This document shows positions 7,690 through 16,136 of a DNA stretch of 32,372 nt, piece after piece. This stretch comes from JALRAP01 sp046302815. Lineage in GTDB: Bacteria; Bacteroidota; Bacteroidia; AKYH767-A; OLB10. The stretch is taken from assembly GCA_046302815.1 (NCBI GenBank), contig JBKCHO010000124.1:1-32372 (forward strand), read 5' to 3'. The position numbers and the translations under genes were made by a program. Position 1 is the first letter of the stretch, and every line of letters starts with the position of its first letter. Below the pieces are notes generated by a model. It saw only the letters and a program-made list of their open reading frames with translations, made no database searches and was not told where the DNA came from.

Positions 7690-8589
7690 ATGGATTATAT
7701 TCGATTTGGCGCCGTTGATATTGGTTCTAATGCATTGAGATTGTTGCTTTGCAATGTTTATGAGGGGAATGATGGTCCTGTATTCAAAAAAGCTGAATTG
7801 TTTCGGTTTCCACTTCGCCTAGGTGAAGATTCTTTTCTTATGGGATCGATTTCTGATGATTCCATTGCAATTTTATCCAAAGTGATGAAATCCTTTAAAT
7901 TACTTTTAGAGGCCTATGAGGTCGAATCATACCGAGTATGTGCTACAGCAGCGATGAGAGAAGCCTCCAACAAAGATGAAGTGATTAAGAGAGTGTACAA
8001 TTATAGCGGTTTGCGTATTGAGGTGATTGATGGTAGGACCGAAGCTGAATTGATTTATTCAAATCACCTTGAGAACATTCTTGGTAATGAAAAATCCTAT
8101 ATGTATATCGATGTGGGAGGTGGAAGTACAGAAATAACACTGTTTAAGGAACAAAGAGCTGTTTACTCTAATTCCTTTAATATAGGTACAATTCGTATGC
8201 TTCATGGAAAAGTTGATAAACTGGAATGGAGTAACTTCAAGGAAACAATGCTGATGCTTGGAGAATCAATGGATGGGTTGGAAGTTACAGCAATTGGTTC
8301 TGGCGGTAATATTAATAAGATATTTAAACTGGCCGGTAGGAAGGATGACCAAAGTCTATCAATTCGACGACTTAAAGAATGTTACGATATGGTTTCATCG
8401 TACAATTTAGATGAAAGAATTTCGTTGCTTAAATTAAATCCAGATAGAGCCGATGTGATTATACCGGCGTTTAAGATTTATTTAGCATCTATGAAATATA
8501 CAGGCATTGAAAAAATTATCGTTCCTCAAGTCGGCTTGTCTGATGGGATTGTTCATCGACTTTATGATGATTACAGAAAAACTGTATGA
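7690..8589 (+). CDS. ppx: Exopolyphosphatase / guanosine pentaphosphatase (Ppx/GppA family)
   Basis: The 299-residue protein has the ASKHA-fold signature of the family: the phosphate-1 motif GAVDIGSNALRLLL, CATAAMREASN, the phosphate-2 motif YIDVGGGSTEITLF, and the adenosine-type motif AIGSGGNINKI. It is the short form that lacks the C-terminal HD-like domain of E. coli Ppx, as in other Bacteroidota and in actinobacterial Ppx1. It would hydrolyse polyphosphate from chain ends and possibly pppGpp; sequence alone cannot decide. It is the last gene of the phosphate block and ends 20 bases before a strong terminator. Confidence 0.93.
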   Translation: MDYIRFGAVDIGSNALRLLLCNVYEGNDGPVFKKAELFRFPLRLGEDSFLMGSISDDSIAILSKVMKSFKLLLEAYEVESYRVCATAAMREASNKDEVIKRVYNYSGLRIEVIDGRTEAELIYSNHLENILGNEKSYMYIDVGGGSTEITLFKEQRAVYSNSFNIGTIRMLHGKVDKLEWSNFKETMLMLGESMDGLEVTAIGSGGNINKIFKLAGRKDDQSLSIRRLKECYDMVSSYNLDERISLLKLNPDRADVIIPAFKIYLASMKYTGIEKIIVPQVGLSDGIVHRLYDDYRKTV

Positions 8590-8609
8590 TTATATTATTT
8601 TGTGATTTG

Positions 8610-8636
8610 AATAAGGGTGCCCTTGGCACCCTTATT
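8610..8636. terminator. Bidirectional intrinsic terminator between ppx and clpB
   Basis: A perfect 12-bp stem (AATAAGGGTGCC at 8610-8621 with its complement at 8625-8636) encloses a CTT loop. T-rich sequence follows on the plus strand (TTAT at 8637-8640, after an A/T-rich stem base), and A/T-rich sequence flanks the other side. It serves two convergent genes; the clpB stop codon begins at its edge. Confidence 0.88.
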
Positions 8637-11240
8637 TTATGCTTTTATATTTGAAAAAATGAATTGACCGTTCTTGTCAACATCTATTTTAATGGCATCT
8701 TCTCTATTTACCAATCCAGCAAGTATCTGTTTGCTCAGTTCATTCAGGATTTTCTTTTGAATAACTCGTTTCATTGGTCTTGCCCCAAATTGAGGATCAA
8801 ATCCTAATTGTGAAAGCCAATCTGTGGCCTCATCTGATATGGAAAGTTGGATGTCTTGTTGTTCGAGCATCTTTTGAAGTCCTTTCATCTGAATCTTCAC
8901 AATTTCCCTGATTTCACTTCTATCCAATGGATTAAACACGATGATTTCATCTATTCTGTTCAAGAACTCTGGTCGGATTGTTTTTTTTAATTGTTCATAA
9001 ACAGCAATTTTTGTGGATGCTACAATCTCTTCCTTGTTCTCTTCGTTAAGATTCTCAAATCGTTCTTGAATCAGATGCGCTCCGATGTTGGAGGTCATTA
9101 TAATGATTGTGTTCTTGAAATTCACTGTTCGACCCTTATTATCTGTCAATCTTCCGTCATCTAGTACCTGTAAAAGGATATTGAATACATCCGGATGTGC
9201 CTTTTCTATTTCATCCAACAATATGACAGAGTATGGTCTTCTTCTTACAGCTTCTGTCAATTGACCGCCCTCATCGTAGCCAACATATCCGGGAGGAGCT
9301 CCGATTAATCTGGATACAGTATGTCTTTCCTGGTATTCGCTCATATCGATACGGGTCATGGAGTTGTCATCATTAAACAAATATTCAGCCAAGGCCTTTG
9401 CCAACTCGGTTTTTCCAACACCTGTTGTTCCTAAAAATATAAAAGAACCTATGGGCCTTTTCATATCCTGCAAACCGGCTCTGCTTCTTCTAACGGCATC
9501 AGATACGGCTGCTATGGCATCCTCTTGACCAACCACTCTTTGATGTAATTCCTGTTCCAAGGAAAGTAGTTTTTCTCGTTCACTTTGCAGCATTTTCCTA
9601 ACAGGAATTCCTGTCCATCTCGATACAACTTCTGCTATATCTTCGCTATCCACTTCTTCCTTTATCATGGCACCTTTGGAGGATTGCATTTCCTGAAGCT
9701 GCTTCATAAGTTCACTTTTTTTCGCCTCTGCCTCTTTTATTTTTCCATATCTTATTTCGGCTACCTTTCCGTAATCGCCGGATCGTTCTGCCTGTTCGGC
9801 TTCAAGTTTCAATTGCTCCGCAGCTTCTTTTAGGTTTTGGACTTGTTCGACCAAATCCTTCTCTGCTTGCCATTGGGCTTTGATGCCATCTCTTTTTTCC
9901 GAAAGGTTAGTTAGCTCCTGCGTTAGCTCGGATAATCTTTTTTCATCATTTTCTCTTTTGATGGCTTCTTTTTCAATTTCTAACTGAAGTATTTTTCTTT
10001 GAACTTCATCCAGCTCCTCTGGAACCGAATCAATTTCAAGTCTCAACTTTGAAGCGGCCTCATCTACAAGGTCTATCGCTTTATCCGGTAAGAATCGATC
10101 TGATATATAGCGCTCCGAGAACTCCACAGCAGCTATAATGGCCTCGTCCTTGATGCGCACTTTGTGATGGGTTTCGTATCTCTCCTTAAGTCCGCGAAGT
10201 ATGGCTATAGCATCCTCTGTAACGGGCTCTTCTACCATGACCTTTTGGAATCGTCTCTCTAATGCTTTATCCTTCTCTACATATTTTTGATACTCGGAAA
10301 GGGTGGTTGCTCCTATTGCTCTCAACTCTCCTCGAGCCAAAGCTGGCTTTAAGATATTTGCTGCATCCATTGCTCCTTCTCCGCCACCTGCGCCCACCAA
10401 TGTGTGGATTTCATCTATAAACAACACAATAGATCCATCAGAACTGATTACCTCTTTGACTACGGATTTTAATCTTTCTTCGAACTCACCCTTGTATTTA
10501 GCTCCTGCAATCAGTGCACCCATATCCAACGAATAAATGGTTTTTGATTTCAGGTTTTCAGGAACATCACCATTAATGATTCTATGAGCCAAACCTTCTG
10601 CGATTGCCGTTTTTCCGACTCCTGGTTCTCCAATTAAAATCGGATTGTTTTTCGTGCGTCGCGATAGGATTTGCAATACCCTTCTAATTTCCTCATCTCT
10701 TCCAATTACTGGGTCAAGCTTTCCTTGTCTAGCCAGTTCATTCAAATTTTTAGCATATTTCCCCAATGAATTGTATGTCTCCTCTGCGCTTGCACTGGTA
10801 ACACGGGCTCCCTTCCTTAATTCGGTCATAACTTTCCTCGTATCTTTTTCATTGATACCATTATCCTTCATCAATTGGGCGGTTTTGTCGGTTCCAGCCA
10901 ATAATCCCAGAAATAAATGTTCAAGCGTCACAAAATCATCCTTGAACTCCTTCAAATAGTTGTTTGCCTTTTGTATGGCTTGTACAGATTCATTCGATAA
11001 GTATTGGTTGCCACCACTAACCTTGGGGTATTTGTCGACGATGGCTTGAAGCTTTTCGTTAAAATGCGCTACGGGCACATTGGATTTTTTTAGAATATAA
11101 GGAACGACATTTTCATCCGCATCCATCATAGCCATTAAGATATGACCCGTGTCAACGGACTGGTGGTTACTTTGCATAGCCATGTTTTGGGCTTGCTGTA
11201 CAACCTCTTGTGATTTTGTAGTGAAATTGTTGATATTCAT
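8637..11240 (-). CDS. clpB: ATP-dependent disaggregase ClpB
   Basis: The 867-residue Hsp100 chaperone unfolds and rescues aggregated proteins with DnaK. Domains in order are an N-terminal Clp repeat domain (NNFTTKSQEVVQQAQNMA); AAA1 with Walker A GEPGVGKTA and Walker B VLFIDEIHTL; the long coiled-coil middle domain that marks ClpB rather than ClpA/C; AAA2 with Walker A GTTGVGKTE; and a C-terminal domain ending QFGARPMKRVIQ. The frame is open 19 codons further upstream, to 11297, but MNINNFTTKSQ at 11240 matches the usual start. The upstream region holds TGAC-type repeats (11292-11325) rather than a clear consensus promoter. Confidence 0.97.
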   Translation of the reverse strand: MNINNFTTKSQEVVQQAQNMAMQSNHQSVDTGHILMAMMDADENVVPYILKKSNVPVAHFNEKLQAIVDKYPKVSGGNQYLSNESVQAIQKANNYLKEFKDDFVTLEHLFLGLLAGTDKTAQLMKDNGINEKDTRKVMTELRKGARVTSASAEETYNSLGKYAKNLNELARQGKLDPVIGRDEEIRRVLQILSRRTKNNPILIGEPGVGKTAIAEGLAHRIINGDVPENLKSKTIYSLDMGALIAGAKYKGEFEERLKSVVKEVISSDGSIVLFIDEIHTLVGAGGGEGAMDAANILKPALARGELRAIGATTLSEYQKYVEKDKALERRFQKVMVEEPVTEDAIAILRGLKERYETHHKVRIKDEAIIAAVEFSERYISDRFLPDKAIDLVDEAASKLRLEIDSVPEELDEVQRKILQLEIEKEAIKRENDEKRLSELTQELTNLSEKRDGIKAQWQAEKDLVEQVQNLKEAAEQLKLEAEQAERSGDYGKVAEIRYGKIKEAEAKKSELMKQLQEMQSSKGAMIKEEVDSEDIAEVVSRWTGIPVRKMLQSEREKLLSLEQELHQRVVGQEDAIAAVSDAVRRSRAGLQDMKRPIGSFIFLGTTGVGKTELAKALAEYLFNDDNSMTRIDMSEYQERHTVSRLIGAPPGYVGYDEGGQLTEAVRRRPYSVILLDEIEKAHPDVFNILLQVLDDGRLTDNKGRTVNFKNTIIIMTSNIGAHLIQERFENLNEENKEEIVASTKIAVYEQLKKTIRPEFLNRIDEIIVFNPLDRSEIREIVKIQMKGLQKMLEQQDIQLSISDEATDWLSQLGFDPQFGARPMKRVIQKKILNELSKQILAGLVNREDAIKIDVDKNGQFIFSNIKA

Positions 11241-11291
11241 AGTTGTGATTTTACAATTGGATGCTTTTGGGTAATCATAAATCAATCCAAA

Positions 11292-11325
11292 TGACATTCA
11301 CCTGACATTTAAGGTCATTTTGTCA
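11292..11325. promoter_or_regulatory. TGAC-type repeat cluster between clpB and the YdjM-like gene
   Basis: TGACATT occurs at 11292-11298 and again at 11303-11309, exactly 11 bp apart (one helical turn). Inverted half-sites follow: GTCA in AGGTCATT (about 11314-11317) and TGTCA at 11321-11325. The 10 bases ACCTGACATT at 11300-11309 recur upstream of the stress-protein gene at 25439-25448. The spacing and position, 50-85 bases upstream of clpB, suggest a regulator-binding site; no known Bacteroidota regulator is implied. Confidence 0.35.
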
Positions 11326-11389
11326 CGATGAGATCTATTGCCAAGACAATTTTTCACTTTTTGAGTTGATTGGGTCGTATTTTTGTTCT

Positions 11390-12445
11390 ATGGATACGCT
11401 TACACACATTGTTGCTGGAGCCGCAGTAGGGGAGTTGCTGCTTGGTAAAAAGGTGGGCAAGAAGGCCATGCTTTGGGGTGCATTAGCTGGTAATGCTCCT
11501 GATGTGGATGCCTTTATGAATTTTTTCGTTTCTGATTTGGATTCATTGATTTTACACAGGGGAATTACCCATTCTGTTTTTGTTGCCGCAGTCGTTGGTC
11601 CATTGTTAGGATGGTTGCTTTACAATTTTTATGGTCGACTCCACTTGTTTGGCTGGATGATGTTATTCACCATCAACATTTGGTTTCATGAGTTTCTAGA
11701 CACATGTACAATGTATGGTACTGCCTTATTGTTGCCTTTTAGCGATTATCGCTTCGCATTTAATAACATATTCGTTGTAGATCCTTTGTATACCATTCCA
11801 TTATTGATAACCGTAATGGCTTTGTTAATCCTACCCAAAAATGCTACCTCCAGACGAAAGTGGAACCTTGCTGGCATATTCATTTCCTCGATTTATATGG
11901 CAAGTACCTTTTTTAGTCAAAGTTTGGCCAAGCAATCACTTCAACTGTCCTTGCAGGATAAAGACGATGTGAATTACGAAACAGTAGTTGTACCTACGCT
12001 GTTCAATACGCTATTGTGGAATGTAACTGCTAAAACAGATACTGGTTTCTGGACGGGCTATGTATCGGTCTTTGATACATCAGAAAAAGCTAATCTGTAT
12101 TTTATCCCTAAGGATCCTGTACTGGAGGCCTCATTATCCGGTTCAATCGCCGTTCAGCGCCTCTCCCGTTTTTCAAATGGTTTTTTTGTAATCCGACAAA
12201 AAGGGTCGGACTACTATTTTCATGATTTGCGTTTTGGACAGGTCAGCGGTTGGAGCGATTCAAATTCCCACTTTGGTTTTTCTTTTAACCTAAGTCCGAA
12301 AGCAGATAACTCCATGGTTGTTCAACAAGGTAGGATAGAAGGGCTTGAACCGCTAGTTTTTAAAAGTATGATTTTCCGGGCTTTTGGACGCAGTTCAGTC
12401 ATTGACGCCGAATATTCGGTTCATGGCAAACAGCATCCGAAGTGA
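11390..12445 (+). CDS. YdjM-like membrane-bound metal-dependent hydrolase family protein
   Basis: The 351-residue protein belongs to the YdjM/LexA-regulated inner-membrane hydrolase family. It opens with MDTLTHIVAGAAVGELLLG and contains the family's His/Asp-rich motifs NAPDVDAFMNFF, HRGITHSVFVAA and WFHEFLDTCTMYG, set among about five membrane helices. The C-terminal 150 residues look soluble and are longer than in the E. coli protein. The ATG at 11390 was chosen because the family starts at MDTLTH. A TATTTTTG at 11378-11385 resembles a -7 element and would give an almost leaderless transcript. The 3' end overlaps the convergent cls-like gene by 51 bp. The reaction catalysed is unknown. Confidence 0.85.
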   Translation: MDTLTHIVAGAAVGELLLGKKVGKKAMLWGALAGNAPDVDAFMNFFVSDLDSLILHRGITHSVFVAAVVGPLLGWLLYNFYGRLHLFGWMMLFTINIWFHEFLDTCTMYGTALLLPFSDYRFAFNNIFVVDPLYTIPLLITVMALLILPKNATSRRKWNLAGIFISSIYMASTFFSQSLAKQSLQLSLQDKDDVNYETVVVPTLFNTLLWNVTAKTDTGFWTGYVSVFDTSEKANLYFIPKDPVLEASLSGSIAVQRLSRFSNGFFVIRQKGSDYYFHDLRFGQVSGWSDSNSHFGFSFNLSPKADNSMVVQQGRIEGLEPLVFKSMIFRAFGRSSVIDAEYSVHGKQHPK

Positions 12446-13573
12446 TAGCCTGACTATTCGGAAGCTGATCCATCTTCTCATTTGGGAAAACCATGATGAT
12501 GAACGCGAGAAGGATTCATTGGTGATTTCAGTGCACTCATCTCTCATGACACCATTTAGATGTGAATTCAAGTCCGAACAAAAGGGTTCATTCACCACAT
12601 CCAGGTTGAGTTCAATGCTGATGTATGCACTCAGTTGGTTTTGATTATATGACCCTATAGTGGCCCACATATTATCTACTACAGCCACTTTGCCATGTAC
12701 CATAGCGTTGTTGCATTCGTAAATTTTAACACCGGCACGAAGCAATCTTCCGTATAAGTATTCAGAGGCCAATTTCACTACTGGAACATCAGAGAAACGA
12801 GTCATTATAACAGATACTTGTACCCCTCTTTTGGAGGCTCTTCTCAATAATGAAATAAACCTTCTTCCAGGTAGAAAATAACCTCCAACAATGGTAATGT
12901 GGCTTTTGGCTGATCGAACCGCATGGTTGTAGCTCCTGGTGATATCTCTTCTGTTTCTCAAAAAATCATTTCTTCTTATGCGGACCCAAATCCCTTTTGA
13001 ATCCGGAATCGGGTCTTTAATAAGGGTCGAGGGCCATTTTAGTTTGCCCGCAGAAAATTTCTTTTCTTGAATTTTGATGCATACAGCCGCCAAATCTTCG
13101 CATATTCTACCTCTAACAGATATGGCGTAATCCAACCAAGCCTGGGCTGTGGAATCCCCCCTGTATCTGTCTGCTATGTTCATTCCAGCAACCAAAGCCC
13201 AATCATTATCTATAATGATCACTTTGTGGTGCATCCTTCTTCCAACATAAAACTCACCAAGTGAAGCGTATGGTTGAAAGCGTTTAAAATTTATACCCGC
13301 CTGGAGCATCCTGGTTTCATCTGTGGACTGTAATCCGCTGGCACCGAAATCGTCAATAACCAAATTGACTTCAACGCCTCTTTTTGCGGCGCGAATCAAT
13401 GCGTCCATCACTATCTTTCCCGTACTGTCAGATTCCATCAAATACACTTGAAAATGTATTACCGAGGACGCTGAATCTATCCGATGTTGTAGTATCTCGA
13501 AAAAACGAATACCTCCTCTGTGCCATTCAACGCTTTCGCATAGCACATATCCTTCGGCATTATGGGTCGCCAT
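12395..13573 (-). CDS. Cardiolipin synthase / phospholipase D family protein (ClsB-like)
   Basis: The 392-residue protein has two HxKxxxxD phospholipase-D motifs: His115/Lys117/Asp122 (MHHKVIIIDNDWALVAGMN) and His293/Lys295/Asp300 (VHGKVAVVDNMWATIGSYN). Both are intact. No N-terminal membrane helices are present, as in ClsB rather than ClsA. It probably condenses phosphatidylglycerol or related lipids into cardiolipin at the membrane. It is a single-gene unit convergent with the YdjM-like gene and overlaps its last 51 bases; it is divergent from the lytic transglycosylase gene. Related two-HKD enzymes can act on other substrates, so the lipid is inferred. Confidence 0.9.
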   Translation of the reverse strand: MATHNAEGYVLCESVEWHRGGIRFFEILQHRIDSASSVIHFQVYLMESDSTGKIVMDALIRAAKRGVEVNLVIDDFGASGLQSTDETRMLQAGINFKRFQPYASLGEFYVGRRMHHKVIIIDNDWALVAGMNIADRYRGDSTAQAWLDYAISVRGRICEDLAAVCIKIQEKKFSAGKLKWPSTLIKDPIPDSKGIWVRIRRNDFLRNRRDITRSYNHAVRSAKSHITIVGGYFLPGRRFISLLRRASKRGVQVSVIMTRFSDVPVVKLASEYLYGRLLRAGVKIYECNNAMVHGKVAVVDNMWATIGSYNQNQLSAYISIELNLDVVNEPFCSDLNSHLNGVMRDECTEITNESFSRSSSWFSQMRRWISFRIVRLSLRMLFAMNRIFGVND

Positions 13574-13599
13574 TTGAGATGAGGTTTTCTATTTTTATG

Positions 13600-13637
13600 G
13601 TTATTAACAAATATGCATAGTCGAGGTTGTTATTAAC
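13600..13637. repeat. Direct repeat GTTATTAAC x2 in a divergent intergenic region
   Basis: The nonamer GTTATTAAC occurs at 13600-13608 and 13629-13637, 29 bp apart, between the divergent cls-like and lytic transglycosylase genes. It may be an operator pair; the sequence is AT-rich, so chance is possible. The rest of the 201-base region shows no full promoter consensus. Confidence 0.35.
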
Positions 13638-13774
13638 TTCGATTTTTTACAAACCCTCGTTTCTTTTTCATTGGATATTTTTACATAAAAATAACATTTT
13701 TTAAATTAGTTCGTTTGGTGATAAGTCGCAACATTATTGTTTCTTTAAAGGTGATTTTATTCAATTGGCAGAGC

Positions 13775-15178
13775 ATGCTATTCAAAACAACACTTTCGCT
13801 GTTTTTTACATTTTTTTTCTCAATAGCGGCATTGAGCGGTTGCGGTTTTGCCGATGATAGGTTCATTGAAAGAGTAGTCATTGGTTTCGACTCCAAGTAC
13901 CAAAGCAAATTCATAGATAATAATGCCCTTTTTAAAGAAGGTTGGGATACAATTTCACATGTACGGTTCTGGCAAGATATTATGACCATGTCAAATGACT
14001 CGGTTTTGATAAATATTGCCGATGTTCGTCAACCCCTTTTCTCCTTGCACGCATCGGATTGGAGTTGTCAAACTGTAGAAGAAAAAGACGAATACAAACG
14101 ATTGGTTTGCGTTAGCAACGACCTTTCAGCAACCACAAGTATATACGCAACCACTGGCAAACAGCACTTTTTTGAATTCAGAAAGTTACTTCCTATGATT
14201 CCTGTCGCCATAGAGGTTTTTGAGCAGGAGGGAACAGATCCTTGGTATGCACAAACGATACTTTTGATTGAGAGCCCTGGAAAGACAGATGCCGTTTCCT
14301 ATGCTGGAGCCCGTGGTGCATTTCAGCTTATGCCTGGAGTGGCTCGATCTCAAGGACTGGTAGTAAACCGACATCAAGATGATCGTACAGATTTAAGAAA
14401 GTCAGCCGCGGGTGCGGCTCGATTCATTCGTAAGGTTTGTGTCGTGGAAGCAAAGAGGCTGTTGGACAAATACACAATAACTTATAATGAGTCCGATTTA
14501 TGGTTTAGGTTGTTTGTCATGCATATTTATCATTCAGGTGCTGGAAACCTATCCGCCGCGCTCGATGCCATGCAACCTACCCATGGTGGTATGCCTTTTA
14601 TCAGAAAGCTTTGGAGGACAGAAGCTGCTGGATTCAAAAATGAATCTCAAAACTATTCGCAAGTGGCATTGGCGGCAATGGTCATGTTTGACCGTTTGCT
14701 GAACGCCGAGTCTGAATCCGATACCGTTTTTTTGGTACATGGAGACAAACGCATAGCTGATTTGAAAAACGGAAGCAGGTATTGTGTAGATACCTTGGCC
14801 TACCTCAACGAATGTCTTGAAGCATATGGAACTGATTTAATAGAGGGAGTCATTCCAGTCAATTATTTTTTGGAGGCCGATGCCAGGGTGTTGTATCAGA
14901 TTGAAAGATACTGCAAGGATAACCAGCCATGTTATGAACTTACACCTATTCGTCGTTCGGAGAGATTCGGTTCTTTTGCGGCCAAATTGATTACCAAAAA
15001 AAAGTTGAAAGAGGCCATTCTTATTTTAGGCAAAGCATTGGAAATTAATCCTTTGTCGGTTGTTTCATATAACCTTATTATTCGTGCCTACAATCTGGAT
15101 AAGCAACCTGAAATGGTTGAGAAATTCACCGCCTTACGCGATGAAATGATAAACAATCCAACTAAGTTCTTGAAGTGA
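13775..15178 (+). CDS. Lytic transglycosylase lipoprotein (MltD/SLT type)
   Basis: The 467-residue lipoprotein has signal MLFKTTLSLFFTFFFSIAAL with lipobox LSGC (Cys23). The SLT domain spans about residues 155-290: catalytic Glu166 in LLIESPG, then SYAGARGAFQLMPGVARSQG and, later, HIYHSGAGNLSAAL. Such enzymes cleave peptidoglycan between MurNAc and GlcNAc. The C-terminal region (residues 395-467) has a TPR-like helical pattern (KEAILILGKALEINPLSVVSYN) in place of the LysM repeats seen in MltD. The ATG at 13775 was chosen because it starts the signal peptide; the frame stays open 20 codons upstream. It is a single gene, divergent from the cls-like gene. Confidence 0.88.
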   Translation: MLFKTTLSLFFTFFFSIAALSGCGFADDRFIERVVIGFDSKYQSKFIDNNALFKEGWDTISHVRFWQDIMTMSNDSVLINIADVRQPLFSLHASDWSCQTVEEKDEYKRLVCVSNDLSATTSIYATTGKQHFFEFRKLLPMIPVAIEVFEQEGTDPWYAQTILLIESPGKTDAVSYAGARGAFQLMPGVARSQGLVVNRHQDDRTDLRKSAAGAARFIRKVCVVEAKRLLDKYTITYNESDLWFRLFVMHIYHSGAGNLSAALDAMQPTHGGMPFIRKLWRTEAAGFKNESQNYSQVALAAMVMFDRLLNAESESDTVFLVHGDKRIADLKNGSRYCVDTLAYLNECLEAYGTDLIEGVIPVNYFLEADARVLYQIERYCKDNQPCYELTPIRRSERFGSFAAKLITKKKLKEAILILGKALEINPLSVVSYNLIIRAYNLDKQPEMVEKFTALRDEMINNPTKFLK

Positions 15179-15202
15179 ATGGAATCGATTTGTTTAATTT
15201 TT

Positions 15203-15210
15203 TAATTTTG
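15203..15210 (+). promoter_or_regulatory. -7 element upstream of the 36-residue ORF
   Basis: TAATTTTG at 15203-15210 fits TAnnTTTG and lies 18 bases before the ATG at 15229. No TTG sits at the right upstream distance. It is the main support, with the peptide's composition, for an independent small gene. Confidence 0.35.
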
Positions 15211-15228
15211 TCAAACAAAACTGTTGCC

Positions 15229-15339
15229 ATGAAAAACTTCATGAAAACCTACTTTAGTAATGATGGTGCCGGCGCTTTCGCTTTGATGTGGGTGATTTGC
15301 GTGATAACTTTCATCACCCTGTTGGTATCAAACGGTTAA
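15229..15339 (+). CDS. Small membrane peptide, 36 residues
   Basis: This short ORF reads MKNFMKTYFSNDGAGAFALM, followed by a hydrophobic helix (WVICVITFITLLVSNG), then TAA. The start codon is preceded by TAATTTTG at the right distance for a Bacteroidota promoter. The basic N-terminus and a single C-terminal membrane span are typical of real single-pass small proteins. It fills most of the space between the transglycosylase gene and the convergent NlpC/P60 gene, ending 11 bases short of the latter. No function can be given; a chance ORF is the alternative. Confidence 0.5.
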   Translation: MKNFMKTYFSNDGAGAFALMWVICVITFITLLVSNG

Positions 15340-15350
15340 TCCGTTATTCT

Positions 15351-16127
15351 CTAAACGAATCTTTTGATAAGCCTTAACCTATGGCTGTATCTTTTTGTGT
15401 CGTTGTTGAAAATTCCGTGGTGATCCAAGTTGTCGATTCGTACCTTGCCCGAGGCATGAATGATTTTTCCTCCTGACAACACAATTCCCACATGGATGAT
15501 TCGACCTTCTTCGTTGTCGAAAAATGCCAAGTCACCTGGTCTGGCTTCATCCACTAAATGTACCAAAGAGCCCTGCTCAGCTTGCTGCCAAGCATCCCTT
15601 CTCAATCTCATTCCAGATAATTTGAAAACCATTTGGGTTAGTCCGGAACAATCGATACCAAAATGGGTTCTACCTCCCCACAAATAAGGAGAGTTTAGAT
15701 ACATATATGCATTTTCTATGATGCCTTGGGTCCTTAAAAGTTTTTCGGGACACTTTACTGATCCTTCAAATCGGTATGCGTTGGATCCCAATCTACATGT
15801 CATTTCCTTGAAATGGGGTAGCGATGATCCGAGTACGAGATTTAGTACAGAGTCATCTACGAAAAGCAATTGAACAATATCGAATGACACACAACATGGT
15901 TCGTTGTTGAGGCTAGAGAATTCAGCATGGTCGATGGGTATGAATTGGGACGATAGCACCCACCCTTGGTATAAATCGAATGCCAGCACAACACGATACC
16001 AATCACCCGATTTCTCCAATACCTCGAAATGTTCACCAAACAGCACTTGGGATACCATCTCACTTTGGTGTGAGGCCTCTTTTCTCAATGGAATCACCGT
16101 AAGGTGACAAATGCCGTGGGTTACCAT
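15351..16127 (-). CDS. NlpC/P60 cysteine peptidase with SH3b-like domains (YkfC-like)
   Basis: The 258-residue protein has an N-terminal SH3b-like region (EHFEVLEKSGDWYRVV, YQGWVLSSQFI) and a C-terminal NlpC/P60 domain. Catalytic Cys160 is in HFGIDCSGLTQ, His212 is in IIHVGIVLSGG, and a further polar residue, His224, is in IIHASG. The pattern resembles gamma-D-glutamyl-L-diamino-acid endopeptidases such as YkfC, which cut murein peptides. There is no signal peptide, so a cytoplasmic role in recycling cell-wall peptides is likely. It starts 9 bases after the thiolase stop and is probably co-transcribed with it, although the two have no obvious shared pathway. Confidence 0.88.
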   Translation of the reverse strand: MVTHGICHLTVIPLRKEASHQSEMVSQVLFGEHFEVLEKSGDWYRVVLAFDLYQGWVLSSQFIPIDHAEFSSLNNEPCCVSFDIVQLLFVDDSVLNLVLGSSLPHFKEMTCRLGSNAYRFEGSVKCPEKLLRTQGIIENAYMYLNSPYLWGGRTHFGIDCSGLTQMVFKLSGMRLRRDAWQQAEQGSLVHLVDEARPGDLAFFDNEEGRIIHVGIVLSGGKIIHASGKVRIDNLDHHGIFNNDTKRYSHRLRLIKRFV

Positions 16128-16136
16128 TATTTTATT

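Noticed and set aside
2907..8589. Mobile or horizontally acquired island
   Set aside because: No integrase, transposase, tRNA, flanking repeats or foreign genes; all members are core functions.
9585..10959. Open frames opposite clpB that could be antisense genes
   Set aside because: They have no promoter, no recognisable domain, and clpB itself is a full-length conserved gene; such frames arise from its codon use.
11240..11297. Extended ClpB start at 11297
   Set aside because: The extra 19 residues do not resemble ClpB N-termini, whereas MNINNFTTKSQ at 11240 does.
11292..11325. CtsR or CIRCE/HrcA operator before clpB
   Set aside because: The repeats contain GTCA units but not the CtsR heptad pair GGTCAAA, and the CIRCE 9-base inverted repeat is absent; CtsR is also not expected in this phylum.
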